From positions 1,529,001 to 1,593,000 of the forward strand of contig NZ_OY776414.1 in NCBI RefSeq assembly GCF_963675585.1: DNA of 64,000 nucleotides, read 5' to 3'. This DNA comes from an uncultured Draconibacterium sp. (GTDB lineage: Bacteria > Bacteroidota > Bacteroidia > Bacteroidales > Prolixibacteraceae). Shown here in pieces: positions 18,198 through 25,676 of the stretch. Every line of letters starts with the position of its first letter. The first letter of the stretch is position 1. The notes under the pieces were generated by a model. The model was not told where the DNA came from. It searched no databases and saw only the letters and a program-made list of their open reading frames with translations. Made by a program: the position numbers and the translations under genes.

Positions 18198-19187
18198 ATG
18201 GACACCGTTAACTGGGGAATCATAGGAGTTGGAAATGTTACTGAAGTAAAAAGCGGACCGGCCTTTTACAAAATCGCACATTCAAAATTAGTTGCAGTAA
18301 TGCGCCGTAATGCTGATAAAGCTGAGGATTTTGCAAAACGACATAATGTTCCCAAATGGTACTCCAACGCATCTGAATTAATTAACGATCCGGATATAAA
18401 CGCCATTTACATAGCCACTCCACCCAATTCGCATGCCGATTATGCCATTGAAGCCATGAAAGCCGGGAAAGCGGTTTACGTAGAAAAACCCATGGCAAAA
18501 TCGTATGCCGAATGTATGAAAATGCTTCAAGTGGCAGAAAAAACCGGCTCGTCTTTATGGGTAGCTTATTATCGACGAACACTGCCTGCTTTTCTAAAAG
18601 TGAAAGAGTTGGTGGAAAGCGGAGCAATTGGTAAGCCATTAATGGTAAACATTAAGCTCTACAAACAGGCTACAGAAAGAAACCAATTGCCGGAAGAAAT
18701 GCACTGGCATGTGTTTCCCGAAATTTCGGGAGCCGGGCATTTTTTCGACCTGGCTTCGCACCAATTGGACTATCTCGATTTTGTATTTGGAGAAATAGCC
18801 GATGTGAAAGGAAATGCAGCAAATATTGGAGGATTATATCCTGCTGAAGATACCGTTTCCGGTACATGGAAACATAAATCGGGGATTATTGGAAGCGGAA
18901 GCTGGTGTTTTGTAGTAGATGAAAATTCGGAGGAAGATTATATACAGATTATCGGAGAAAAAGGCGAAATTTGTTTGCCTTGTTTTAGTCCGGGAAATGT
19001 AAAAGTAAAAACAGCGGAAGGAATCAGGGAATTAACATTCCAGAATCCGGAACACATTTCACAGAACCTTGTGCAACAGGTTGTAGATGAATTAAGAGGA
19101 ATTGGCAAATGTGTAAGTACCGGCAAATCGGCTGCCCGAACAAGTTGGGTACTCGATGAAATGGTAAAAGAATATTACGCTGACTAG
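18198..19187 (+). CDS. Gfo/Idh/MocA family oxidoreductase, cytoplasmic
   Basis: An NAD(P)-dependent dehydrogenase of 329 aa without signal peptide. The N-terminal Rossmann motif is IIGVGNV (residues about 8-14), the family EKPMAKS motif follows near residue 97, and the catalytic-domain helix has a HFFDLASHQLDYL stretch with the conserved Asp and His. Unlike the gene at 14096 it lacks a Tat leader and the Cys cluster, so the two work in different compartments. It lies 40 bases after the LarA-type gene and 41 before the PdxB-type gene, in the same operon. The substrate is not evident; a sugar or aldonic acid is likely. Confidence 0.88.
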   Translation: MDTVNWGIIGVGNVTEVKSGPAFYKIAHSKLVAVMRRNADKAEDFAKRHNVPKWYSNASELINDPDINAIYIATPPNSHADYAIEAMKAGKAVYVEKPMAKSYAECMKMLQVAEKTGSSLWVAYYRRTLPAFLKVKELVESGAIGKPLMVNIKLYKQATERNQLPEEMHWHVFPEISGAGHFFDLASHQLDYLDFVFGEIADVKGNAANIGGLYPAEDTVSGTWKHKSGIIGSGSWCFVVDENSEEDYIQIIGEKGEICLPCFSPGNVKVKTAEGIRELTFQNPEHISQNLVQQVVDELRGIGKCVSTGKSAARTSWVLDEMVKEYYAD

Positions 19188-19228
19188 TTATTATAATCTG
19201 ACTAATCGAATTGAAAAGAATAGAATAA

Positions 19229-20365
19229 ATGAAAATTGTTGTTGATAACAAAATACCTTATATAAAAGGAGCATTGGAACCTTTCGCCGAAGTAGTTTAC
19301 CTTCCGGGAAGTGAAACGACCAAAGAAGTTGTAAAAGATGCTGATGCAATTATCACGCGTACCCGCACCATTTGTAACAGTAGTTTGCTCGAAGGTTCGA
19401 AAGTAAAATACATCGCTACTGCCACCATTGGTTTCGATCACATTGATACCGATTATTGCGAAAGAGCCGGTATTAAATGGACAAACGCACCGGGATGTAA
19501 TGCAGAGAGTGTAAACCAGTACGTTGCTTCTGCCCTGTTCTCCTGGTCGATGCGTAAACGAAAAGATTTAGCCGGATTAACAATTGGCATAGTTGGAGTT
19601 GGCAATGTCGGGAGTAAAGTGGCCAGAACATGCGAAATTATTGGCATGAAAGTGCTGTTAAACGATCCTCCACGAGAAAGAATGGAAGGTTCGGACAAAT
19701 TTGTTTCGCTCCAAACCATTCAAAAACAAGCAGATATAATCACCTTTCATGTTCCTTTAAATATGAGTGGACCCGATTCCACTTTTCATATGGCAAATGA
19801 AACCTTTCTTCAAAATCTGGACAAAAAACCATTGATCATCAATTCTTGTCGTGGTGAAGTAGTTGATACTGAATCGATTTACAACGCCATTGAAGCCAAC
19901 GATGTGGATGGTTTTATAGTTGACTGCTGGGAAGACGAACCGGAAATCAACCTTGATTTACTCAATCAAACCGAATACGGAACGCCACACATTGCAGGTT
20001 ATTCAAAAGACGGGAAAGCCAACGGCACTAAAATGAGCATTCAGGCATTAAGCCGGTTTTTCAATCTTGGAATTAATGATTGGCAACCATCGGGAGTTGA
20101 TCTTCCTGAAAATACAACCATAAAAATTGATGGAAACCAACGACGTGAATATTCAATTCTTGCAGAAGCAATTCTTTCAACCTACGATATTGAAACAGAC
20201 GATGAAGCATTAAAAGATACCCCCCATTTGTTTGAAAAACTAAGAGGCGATTATCCGGTTCGCAGAGAATTTGACACCTACACTATTGAAGCAAAAAACA
20301 TTGAAAAAGTGACTTTGGATAAATTGAAGGCACTGGGATTTAAAATACAACAAATTACAAATTAG
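19229..20365 (+). CDS. pdxB: PdxB-type 4-phosphoerythronate dehydrogenase family protein
   Basis: A D-2-hydroxyacid dehydrogenase of 378 aa. The NAD-binding motif is GIVGVGNVGS (about residues 119-128), followed by the catalytic Arg block (NSCRGEVVD), Glu (WEDEPEI) and His (TPHIAGYS). A C-terminal extension of about 90 residues (KLRGDYPVRREFDTY) is the PdxB-specific dimerisation domain, so it belongs to PdxB and not generic SerA-like dehydrogenases. PdxB oxidises 4-phospho-D-erythronate in vitamin B6 synthesis. Here it lies in a sugar-acid operon, 6 bases before gnd, so it may serve as the genome's PdxB, supplying PLP, or oxidise another phospho-aldonate. A search for a second pdxB and for pdxA/pdxJ elsewhere would decide. 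Confidence 0.85.
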   Translation: MKIVVDNKIPYIKGALEPFAEVVYLPGSETTKEVVKDADAIITRTRTICNSSLLEGSKVKYIATATIGFDHIDTDYCERAGIKWTNAPGCNAESVNQYVASALFSWSMRKRKDLAGLTIGIVGVGNVGSKVARTCEIIGMKVLLNDPPRERMEGSDKFVSLQTIQKQADIITFHVPLNMSGPDSTFHMANETFLQNLDKKPLIINSCRGEVVDTESIYNAIEANDVDGFIVDCWEDEPEINLDLLNQTEYGTPHIAGYSKDGKANGTKMSIQALSRFFNLGINDWQPSGVDLPENTTIKIDGNQRREYSILAEAILSTYDIETDDEALKDTPHLFEKLRGDYPVRREFDTYTIEAKNIEKVTLDKLKALGFKIQQITN

Positions 20366-20371
20366 TATAAA

Positions 20372-21826
20372 ATGAAAAAATTAGCAGACATTGGTTTAAT
20401 AGGCTTGGCCGTAATGGGCGAGAACCTTGTATTAAACATGGAGAGTAAAGGTTTTACTGTTGCAGTTTTTAACCGTACAGTTGAAAAAGTTGACAGTTTT
20501 ATTAGTGGTCGCGGTGCGGGCAAAAATTTTATCGGAGCCCACTCCATCGAAGAGCTTTGTGCTTCGCTCGAGCGTCCAAGAAAAGTTATGATGCTTGTAA
20601 AAGCAGGTGCCCCTGTCGATGCATTTATCGATATGGTAATCCCTCATTTAGAAGAAGGCGATATAATTATCGATGGTGGAAACTCACATTTCCCTGATAC
20701 GATCCGTCGTACAGAATATGTAGAAAGTAAAGGACTTCTTTACATTGGAACAGGTGTTTCGGGTGGTGAAGAAGGTGCTTTATTAGGACCCTCAATTATG
20801 CCGGGTGGATCGGCAAAAGCATGGCCTGCTGTTAAAGAAATATTCCAGGCTGTTTCGGCAAAAGTAGAAGATGGCTCACCTTGCTGCGAGTGGGTTGGTA
20901 CTGATGGTGCCGGTCATTTTGTAAAAATGGTTCACAACGGTATTGAGTATGGCGATATGCAAATTATTACCGAAGCCTATCAGTTAATGAAAGAACTGAT
21001 GGGAATGAACAACGACGAAATGCACCAGGTTTTCAAAAAATGGAACGAAGGTATTTTAGATAGTTACCTGGTTGAGATTACACGTGACATTTTGGGTTAC
21101 AAAGACGAAAACGGTGAAGAAACTGTTGAGATGATTTTGGATACAGCGGGTCAGAAAGGAACCGGTAAATGGACCGGTATTTCGGCGCTCGATTTAGGTA
21201 TTCCTTTAACGCTTATTGGCGAATCGGTTTTTGCACGTTGTTTATCGGCTCAAAAAGATTTACGTGTTGAGGCATCAAAAGTAATTAATGGACCAAAACC
21301 AGAATTTGTTGGTGACAAACAGCAATTTATCGACGATATTGAAAGTGCATTATTGGGAGCAAAAATTATTTCTTATGCACAAGGTTACAACCTGATGATG
21401 GAAGCTGCGAAGGAGTACAACTGGGATTTAAATTATGGCGATATCGCCCTGATGTGGCGCGGCGGTTGTATTATCCGTTCGGTGTTCTTAGGCGACATTA
21501 AAAAAGCGTTTGATAAAAATGCTGAATTGCCTAATTTATTGCTCGATCCGTTCTTTAAAGAAAAAGTGGAAGAAGCTCAGGCTGGCTGGAGAAGAGTTTG
21601 TGCAACTGCCCTTTCAAATGGTGTTCCTGTTCCGGCATTAACTTCGGCACTTTGTTATTTCGACGGTTTCCGCAGCGAGCGTTTACCGGCTAACTTACTT
21701 CAGGCACAACGCGACTATTTTGGTGCGCATACGTACGAAAGAATTGACAAACCTCGCGGCGAGTTTTTCCACACCAACTGGACCGGACGTGGTGGTGATA
21801 CTGCTTCGTCAACATACAATGTATAG
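20372..21826 (+). CDS. gnd: 6-phosphogluconate dehydrogenase, decarboxylating
   Basis: The cytoplasmic pentose-phosphate enzyme that oxidises and decarboxylates 6-phosphogluconate to ribulose-5-phosphate. It is 484 aa, the usual length. The N-terminal Rossmann motif is IGLAVMGENLVLNM, followed by VFNRTVEKVD (an NADP-type NRT signature). The substrate loop GGNSHFPDT, GVSGGEEGAL and the catalytic HFVKMVHNGIEYGDMQ block are complete, and the C-terminal HTNWTGRGGDTASSTYNV ending is typical. It is the last gene of the plus-strand cluster, 6 bases after pdxB, and is followed by two hairpins. Its presence in a sugar-acid operon without zwf or pgl suggests that 6-phosphogluconate is made there directly by phosphorylation of gluconate. 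Confidence 0.97.
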   Translation: MKKLADIGLIGLAVMGENLVLNMESKGFTVAVFNRTVEKVDSFISGRGAGKNFIGAHSIEELCASLERPRKVMMLVKAGAPVDAFIDMVIPHLEEGDIIIDGGNSHFPDTIRRTEYVESKGLLYIGTGVSGGEEGALLGPSIMPGGSAKAWPAVKEIFQAVSAKVEDGSPCCEWVGTDGAGHFVKMVHNGIEYGDMQIITEAYQLMKELMGMNNDEMHQVFKKWNEGILDSYLVEITRDILGYKDENGEETVEMILDTAGQKGTGKWTGISALDLGIPLTLIGESVFARCLSAQKDLRVEASKVINGPKPEFVGDKQQFIDDIESALLGAKIISYAQGYNLMMEAAKEYNWDLNYGDIALMWRGGCIIRSVFLGDIKKAFDKNAELPNLLLDPFFKEKVEEAQAGWRRVCATALSNGVPVPALTSALCYFDGFRSERLPANLLQAQRDYFGAHTYERIDKPRGEFFHTNWTGRGGDTASSTYNV

Positions 21827-21837
21827 TATTTATTATT

Positions 21838-21861
21838 AGCAGAGAATTGTAGTTCTCTGCT
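21838..21861 (+). terminator. Hairpin downstream of gnd
   Basis: Nine-base perfect arms AGCAGAGAA / TTCTCTGCT with a 6-base loop, 12 bases after the gnd stop. No long T-run follows. It precedes the stronger terminator at 21880-21925 and probably protects or terminates the operon transcript. Confidence 0.6.
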
Positions 21862-21879
21862 AAACAATACAAATATAAA

Positions 21880-21925
21880 GAACCGTTTCCCGTAGATTAA
21901 AATATGGTAAACGGTTCTTTTTTTA
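21880..21925 (+). terminator. Rho-independent terminator of the sugar-acid operon
   Basis: Nine-base arms GAACCGTTT and AAACGGTTC with a 20-base loop and a run of seven T directly after the stem. Lies between gnd and the FetA-like gene, so the ABC pair is a separate unit. Confidence 0.8.
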
Positions 21926-21971
21926 TTCGTATCTCAAACAACGCCAGACGAATTCTTACTATTTTAGTGAT

Positions 21972-22565
21972 ATGATATGTTTCGAAAATATAAGTCTTTC
22001 CTTTTCCGAGAAAATAATTTTCGAGAATCTGTCAATTACGATCAATAAAGGCGAAAACATTTGCTTGAGCGGTCCTTCCGGAAGAGGTAAATCAACACTT
22101 TTAAACCTTTTACAAGGATATATTTTGCCCGATAAGGGAATTATTTCAGTTAATGACACAGTACTTAATGATTCAACCATTAAAGAAATAAGAAAACAGA
22201 TAATTTCAATTCCTCAAAATATTAATCTTCCTGTAAAAAATGGGATGGAACTGGTTGAATTGTTAGAAATATCGCAACTCTTACCCGGGATTAATGAATA
22301 CATGCAAAAGCTTGATCTGGAACAGGATATTTTATCAAAAGACTTTGCAAAAATTAGCGGGGGGCAGAAACAACGACTATTAATTTCCATTTGTTTGAGT
22401 CAGCCAAAGGATATTATATTAATGGACGAACCTACTTCTTCGCTTGATGACAAATCAATTGAACTTCTATTACATGCAGTTGGTGAGTTAAAAGGAAAAA
22501 CCATTATTTCTGCATCGCACAATCAACTTTGGGCCCAAAGTACAGATAAAACAATTGAGCTATGA
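21972..22565 (+). CDS. ABC transporter ATP-binding protein, FetA/YbbL-like
   Basis: A short cytoplasmic ATPase of 197 aa. Walker A is GPSGRGKST (about residues 34-42), the ABC signature is ISGGQKQR, Walker B is IILMDEPTSSLDD and the H-loop is SASHNQ. It overlaps the next gene by 4 bases (ATGA), so the pair is translationally coupled. The partner is a UPF0014 permease, which identifies the pair as FetA/FetB (YbbL/YbbM), implicated in iron homeostasis and oxidative-stress resistance in E. coli. The 197-aa length is somewhat short for an ABC ATPase but typical of this pair. Confidence 0.88.
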   Translation: MICFENISLSFSEKIIFENLSITINKGENICLSGPSGRGKSTLLNLLQGYILPDKGIISVNDTVLNDSTIKEIRKQIISIPQNINLPVKNGMELVELLEISQLLPGINEYMQKLDLEQDILSKDFAKISGGQKQRLLISICLSQPKDIILMDEPTSSLDDKSIELLLHAVGELKGKTIISASHNQLWAQSTDKTIEL

Positions 22566-23377
22566 ATGCAATAATAGACATCAATATTTGGGAACTGGCT
22601 TTTGGATTTCTACTACTGATTTTTCCAATGTCCTTTTTCTATTATTTCCGAATAAGGATGGAAAAGGATGTACTGATTAATGTTATTCGAATGGCAGTGC
22701 AACTCTTTCTGGTGGCACTTTATCTCGAATTTATTTTTACATTAAATAACGCCTGGGTGAATAGTTTATGGGTGCTGTTAATGATAATTGTGGGAGTATT
22801 TACCATTACCAAACGTGTAGCTTTAAACCGAAAATATTTTATTGTTCCTTTTTTTATTGCCGGTTTAACTTCCATACTTATTATCGATGTATTTTGCCTT
22901 GGATTTATTCTCAATCTCGATTATGTTTTTGATGCCAGGTATTTTATACCAATTACGGGAATGGTACTTGGAAATGCACTAAATCATAATATAGTTGGGC
23001 TAAACCGATATTTTACCAGCCTTACCGAGAAAAGAGAACTCTATCAGTTTTTACTTACCAACACAGGAAATAATAAAATTGCAATACGGCCTTTTATCGA
23101 AGAAGCTGCCAGAGCTGCCTTAAATCCTATGATTGCAAATATGTCGGTTATTGGTTTGGTTACACTTCCGGGAATGATGACCGGACAGATTTTAGGTGGC
23201 AGCCCACCTGCAGTCGCCATAAAATATCAGGTAATGATTATGGTGGCCATTTTTGTGGGGTGTACCATCAATATATTTTTAAGTATTATTTTATCGAACC
23301 GATTTATATTTGATGAATATGGCAATTTTAAGCAGAATTTAATTCAGCTAAAGAAAAAACAGCTGCAAAAAAAATAA
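22562..23377 (+). CDS. UPF0014 ABC permease, FetB/YbbM-like
   Basis: An inner-membrane permease of 271 aa with about seven hydrophobic helices. The family block RYFIPITGMVLGNALN and the strongly conserved LPGMMTGQILGG-PP--AIKYQ stretch are both visible. The ATG overlaps the stop codon of the ATPase gene. Together they would form a FetAB exporter, in E. coli linked to iron. It ends 13 bases before the convergent zinc dehydrogenase gene, with no obvious terminator between them. There is no functional tie to the sugar-acid genes beyond position. Confidence 0.88.
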   Translation: MNAIIDINIWELAFGFLLLIFPMSFFYYFRIRMEKDVLINVIRMAVQLFLVALYLEFIFTLNNAWVNSLWVLLMIIVGVFTITKRVALNRKYFIVPFFIAGLTSILIIDVFCLGFILNLDYVFDARYFIPITGMVLGNALNHNIVGLNRYFTSLTEKRELYQFLLTNTGNNKIAIRPFIEEAARAALNPMIANMSVIGLVTLPGMMTGQILGGSPPAVAIKYQVMIMVAIFVGCTINIFLSIILSNRFIFDEYGNFKQNLIQLKKKQLQKK

Positions 23378-23390
23378 AGCACCTCGCCAA

Positions 23391-24428
23391 TTACAAATCA
23401 ATCATCGCTTTAATTGCCCCGTCTTTATACCCGGCAACAATATCAAAAGCTACACTACTTTCTTCAAGCGAAAAAGTGTGCGTTACCATTTTTTCCACAT
23501 CTATTTTACCAGACACTACCAAATCGATGGCTTCTTCCACACAATGGTTCTGGCGGCGAACATTTATAATGGTTAACTCTTTTCTGCGCATTTGATCCAT
23601 GTCGAAAACATACTGTGCATCCGGAGGTATTCCAACCAACACCAGTTTACCGCCCGGTTTTAAAATATTTATTGCATTTGTTACTGCTTCCTGTTCTCCA
23701 CTGGCTTCAAAAACAACATCAAGCAACAATGCTTCCTGCTCCGCAATTTTTTTCTCTACATCTTCGGTTTCAGGATTAACCAGGTATTTTGCACCAATTT
23801 CATTGGCTTTTTTAAGTCGGTACTCCAGTGGTTCAATCATTCCCACATTGGTTATTCCATCGGCCAAAAGTTTCATTAAAATGCTTAAACCAATTGGGCC
23901 GGCACCAAATATTCCTACCGATGAATTTATATTCTGAAGCTGGGCCAACTTAACCGTATACACACCAATTGTTAAGGGTTCAATTAACGCAGCCTGCACT
24001 TTATTTAGTTTGCCACTAACCGGGAAGCAAGTAAAATGGGGCATTACAATATAATCTGCCAAACAACCTTCCAGTTGACCGGGGCAACCTAAAAATTTAT
24101 TGTTACGGCATGTGTGTGGTCGACCTGCCAAACACTGATCGCACTCGCCACAATGTACTGAAGGATCGACAACAACAAGGTCTCCAACTTTTACGTTTGT
24201 TACTCCCTCGCCTACTTCTTCAATAACTCCAGAGCACTCGTGCCCTACCGGGAAAGGATATTGAACCACCTGGCTGCCAATTTTTCCTTCCGAATAATAG
24301 TGAATATCAGATCCACAAACTCCTATTGTACTTAGCTTTATTTTAACCTCCTTATCGCTTTTTATTTCAGGAATGTTGGAATCTACAAGCTCCATTTTTT
24401 GAATACCGGTTAGTACTATCTTTCTCAT
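23391..24428 (-). CDS. Zinc-dependent MDR dehydrogenase, sorbitol/sugar-alcohol type
   Basis: A cytoplasmic medium-chain zinc dehydrogenase of 345 aa that should oxidise a polyol or sugar acid. The catalytic-zinc Cys is in GVCGSDIHYY and the catalytic His/Glu in GHECSGVI. The structural zinc is bound by four Cys (CGECDQCLAGRPHTC). The cofactor domain has GAGPIGL. CGSDIHYY and the C-terminal EEAIDLV are typical of sorbitol/xylitol-type enzymes, which often act on L-idonate or sorbitol. The gene stands alone, preceded by a large 5' region (24429-24530) with overlapping palindromes, probably its operator. It is not clearly part of the hexuronate operon upstream. Confidence 0.9.
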   Translation of the reverse strand: MRKIVLTGIQKMELVDSNIPEIKSDKEVKIKLSTIGVCGSDIHYYSEGKIGSQVVQYPFPVGHECSGVIEEVGEGVTNVKVGDLVVVDPSVHCGECDQCLAGRPHTCRNNKFLGCPGQLEGCLADYIVMPHFTCFPVSGKLNKVQAALIEPLTIGVYTVKLAQLQNINSSVGIFGAGPIGLSILMKLLADGITNVGMIEPLEYRLKKANEIGAKYLVNPETEDVEKKIAEQEALLLDVVFEASGEQEAVTNAINILKPGGKLVLVGIPPDAQYVFDMDQMRRKELTIINVRRQNHCVEEAIDLVVSGKIDVEKMVTHTFSLEESSVAFDIVAGYKDGAIKAMIDL

Positions 24429-24503
24429 TTTTATTTCGTGTTATTTATCAAAAGTATGTTTTTTCTTTCAATTACAATGCTGTACTGTGCTGCTACTTAA
24501 ATC

Positions 24504-24528
24504 ACAAATGTCATGACATTTGTCATGA
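24504..24528. promoter_or_regulatory. Overlapping palindromes upstream of the zinc dehydrogenase (probable operator)
   Basis: ACAAATGTCATGACATTTGT (24504-24523) is a perfect 20-bp palindrome. It overlaps a second perfect inverted repeat, TCATGACA-TT-TGTCATGA (24511-24528). A related half-site, TTGTCATGTCAT, recurs at 24601-24612. The cluster is 75-100 bases upstream of the dehydrogenase start codon. This looks like cooperative binding of a dimeric regulator; no regulator gene lies next to it. Confidence 0.6.
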
Positions 24529-24725
24529 ATCACTCTTAGGTGCAATTTTGAATATTATTATAAGATATTCGAAAAAACATAGAAATATTATAAAACATAT
24601 TTGTCATGTCATTCATCTTAATAACCAAGCAGTTAATACTCACAATTCGAGATTTTTTAACAAACATTAATAAATTTTTAAAATTGCCTCACGTTTAAAT
24701 CAATTTTATGTTATCTTAGCGATGC

Positions 24726-24853
24726 CTTTATAAAGAATGAATTAGAGACTTATTAAAACTACCTTTTCTCTATTAGACCAATAAGTTTTCTGATCTAACT
24801 AAACTAGACTATGAACAATCGGGTTATCGGAACAAGATAACCCGTTTTTTTTT
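24726..24853 (+). ncRNA. Candidate small RNA ending in a strong terminator
   Basis: An intergenic stretch with no open frame of note that ends in a classic intrinsic terminator: arms CGGGTTATC / GATAACCCG (24820-24828 / 24836-24844), 7-base loop and about ten T. No plus-strand gene lies upstream for it to terminate (the nearest, fetB, ends at 23377 and the dehydrogenase is on the minus strand). A degenerate -7 element, TATCTTAG (24712-24719), would start a transcript near 24726, about 130 nt long; a -33 element is not clear. The terminator is strongly supported; the RNA itself is inferred. Confidence 0.5.
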
Positions 24854-24943
24854 GCCTTCACTTTCCCATTTTTCAATTTAAATTATATGATGTTTGGGTG
24901 TGCGCTCACATACCATTTCAATCGTAATAAACGGCAAAAAAAA

Positions 24944-24963
24944 AATCCCAGATCACCAGGATT
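24944..24963 (-). terminator. Terminator downstream of the HAD phosphatase gene
   Basis: On the minus strand AATCCTGG / CTGGGATT pair (two wobbles) around a TGAT loop and are followed by ten T. There is also a T-run on the plus side, so it may act in both directions. It lies about 190 bases beyond the phosphatase stop codon. Confidence 0.6.
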
Positions 24964-25154
24964 CTTTTTTGGAAAACTACTTAAAATTTTGAAACTTAAC
25001 TGCAATAATGGGTTATTTACAAATTCAAATATACAAAGGGCAACTCTCTGCCCGACGCTTTGTAATGCCTAAATTATTGTTAAAATTGCTCATTTACAGT
25101 TCAGTAAATCAAACATTACCGGGTTAAATTTTCTTAGTTTATTTTCAAAATCGG

Positions 25155-25610
25155 TTATAAATACTCTTTAACCATAGAAAGTGTTATTCCTTTAGAAACT
25201 AAAACAGAATTCACCCCCAAGGCACTAACTTCCCTGACATTTCGATATTCATCATCAAAAAATACCATTTCTGAAAACAACATTTTAAAGTGATTTTCGA
25301 TCTGATTAAAATGGTGAATTTTACTGCTCGGATATATTTCTTTTAAATCGAAGTATTTATCAATATCCAACAATTGCAATAATTCCTGAGCCCAGATGGG
25401 ACGGTAAGTTCGTGATGCTGCCACGATAAATTTATTTTGACTTTTTAATACATCGAGAATTTCGACAACTTCTTCATACAATCGAATCCACCCTCCTTTT
25501 TGGTCTAACAGCTTTCCATTTTCCCATTTATAAGGTGGACTTGTCGCGTCGCACCAGGTACCCCCGGCATCCCAAATGGTAAAGTCCAAATCAAAAACAA
25601 AAATTCTCAT
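25155..25610 (-). CDS. HAD-superfamily phosphatase, magnesium-dependent phosphatase-1-like
   Basis: A small cytoplasmic HAD hydrolase of 151 aa. Motif I is FDLDFTIWD (residues 4-12), with the nucleophile and general acid Asp pair, motif II Ser/Thr is in AASRTYRP, and motif IV is FFDDEYRNVREV, followed by LGVNSVLVSKGI. This order and the short length resemble magnesium-dependent phosphatase-1 (HAD subfamily IIIC), which acts on protein tyrosine-phosphate or sugar-phosphate-like substrates. It is the last gene of the minus-strand hexuronate cluster, but a terminator (25634-25656) separates it from exuT, so it may be transcribed separately. Substrate unknown. Confidence 0.8.
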   Translation of the reverse strand: MRIFVFDLDFTIWDAGGTWCDATSPPYKWENGKLLDQKGGWIRLYEEVVEILDVLKSQNKFIVAASRTYRPIWAQELLQLLDIDKYFDLKEIYPSSKIHHFNQIENHFKMLFSEMVFFDDEYRNVREVSALGVNSVLVSKGITLSMVKEYL

Positions 25611-25633
25611 TCAGAAAACGTTTTATACAAAAA

Positions 25634-25656
25634 AGGGCTGGTAAACTACCAACCCT
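25634..25656 (-). terminator. Rho-independent terminator after exuT
   Basis: On the minus strand AGGGTTGGTA / TACCAGCCCT form a 10-bp stem with one wobble and a short loop, followed by six or more T. It ends the hexuronate transcript 20 bases after the transporter stop codon. Confidence 0.8.
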
Positions 25657-25676
25657 CTTGTATATAATTCTATTTT

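Noticed and set aside
24887-25072. Small plus-strand frame in the dehydrogenase-phosphatase gap
   Set aside because: Runs through a terminator hairpin and an A-rich tract; no start context and no protein-like composition.
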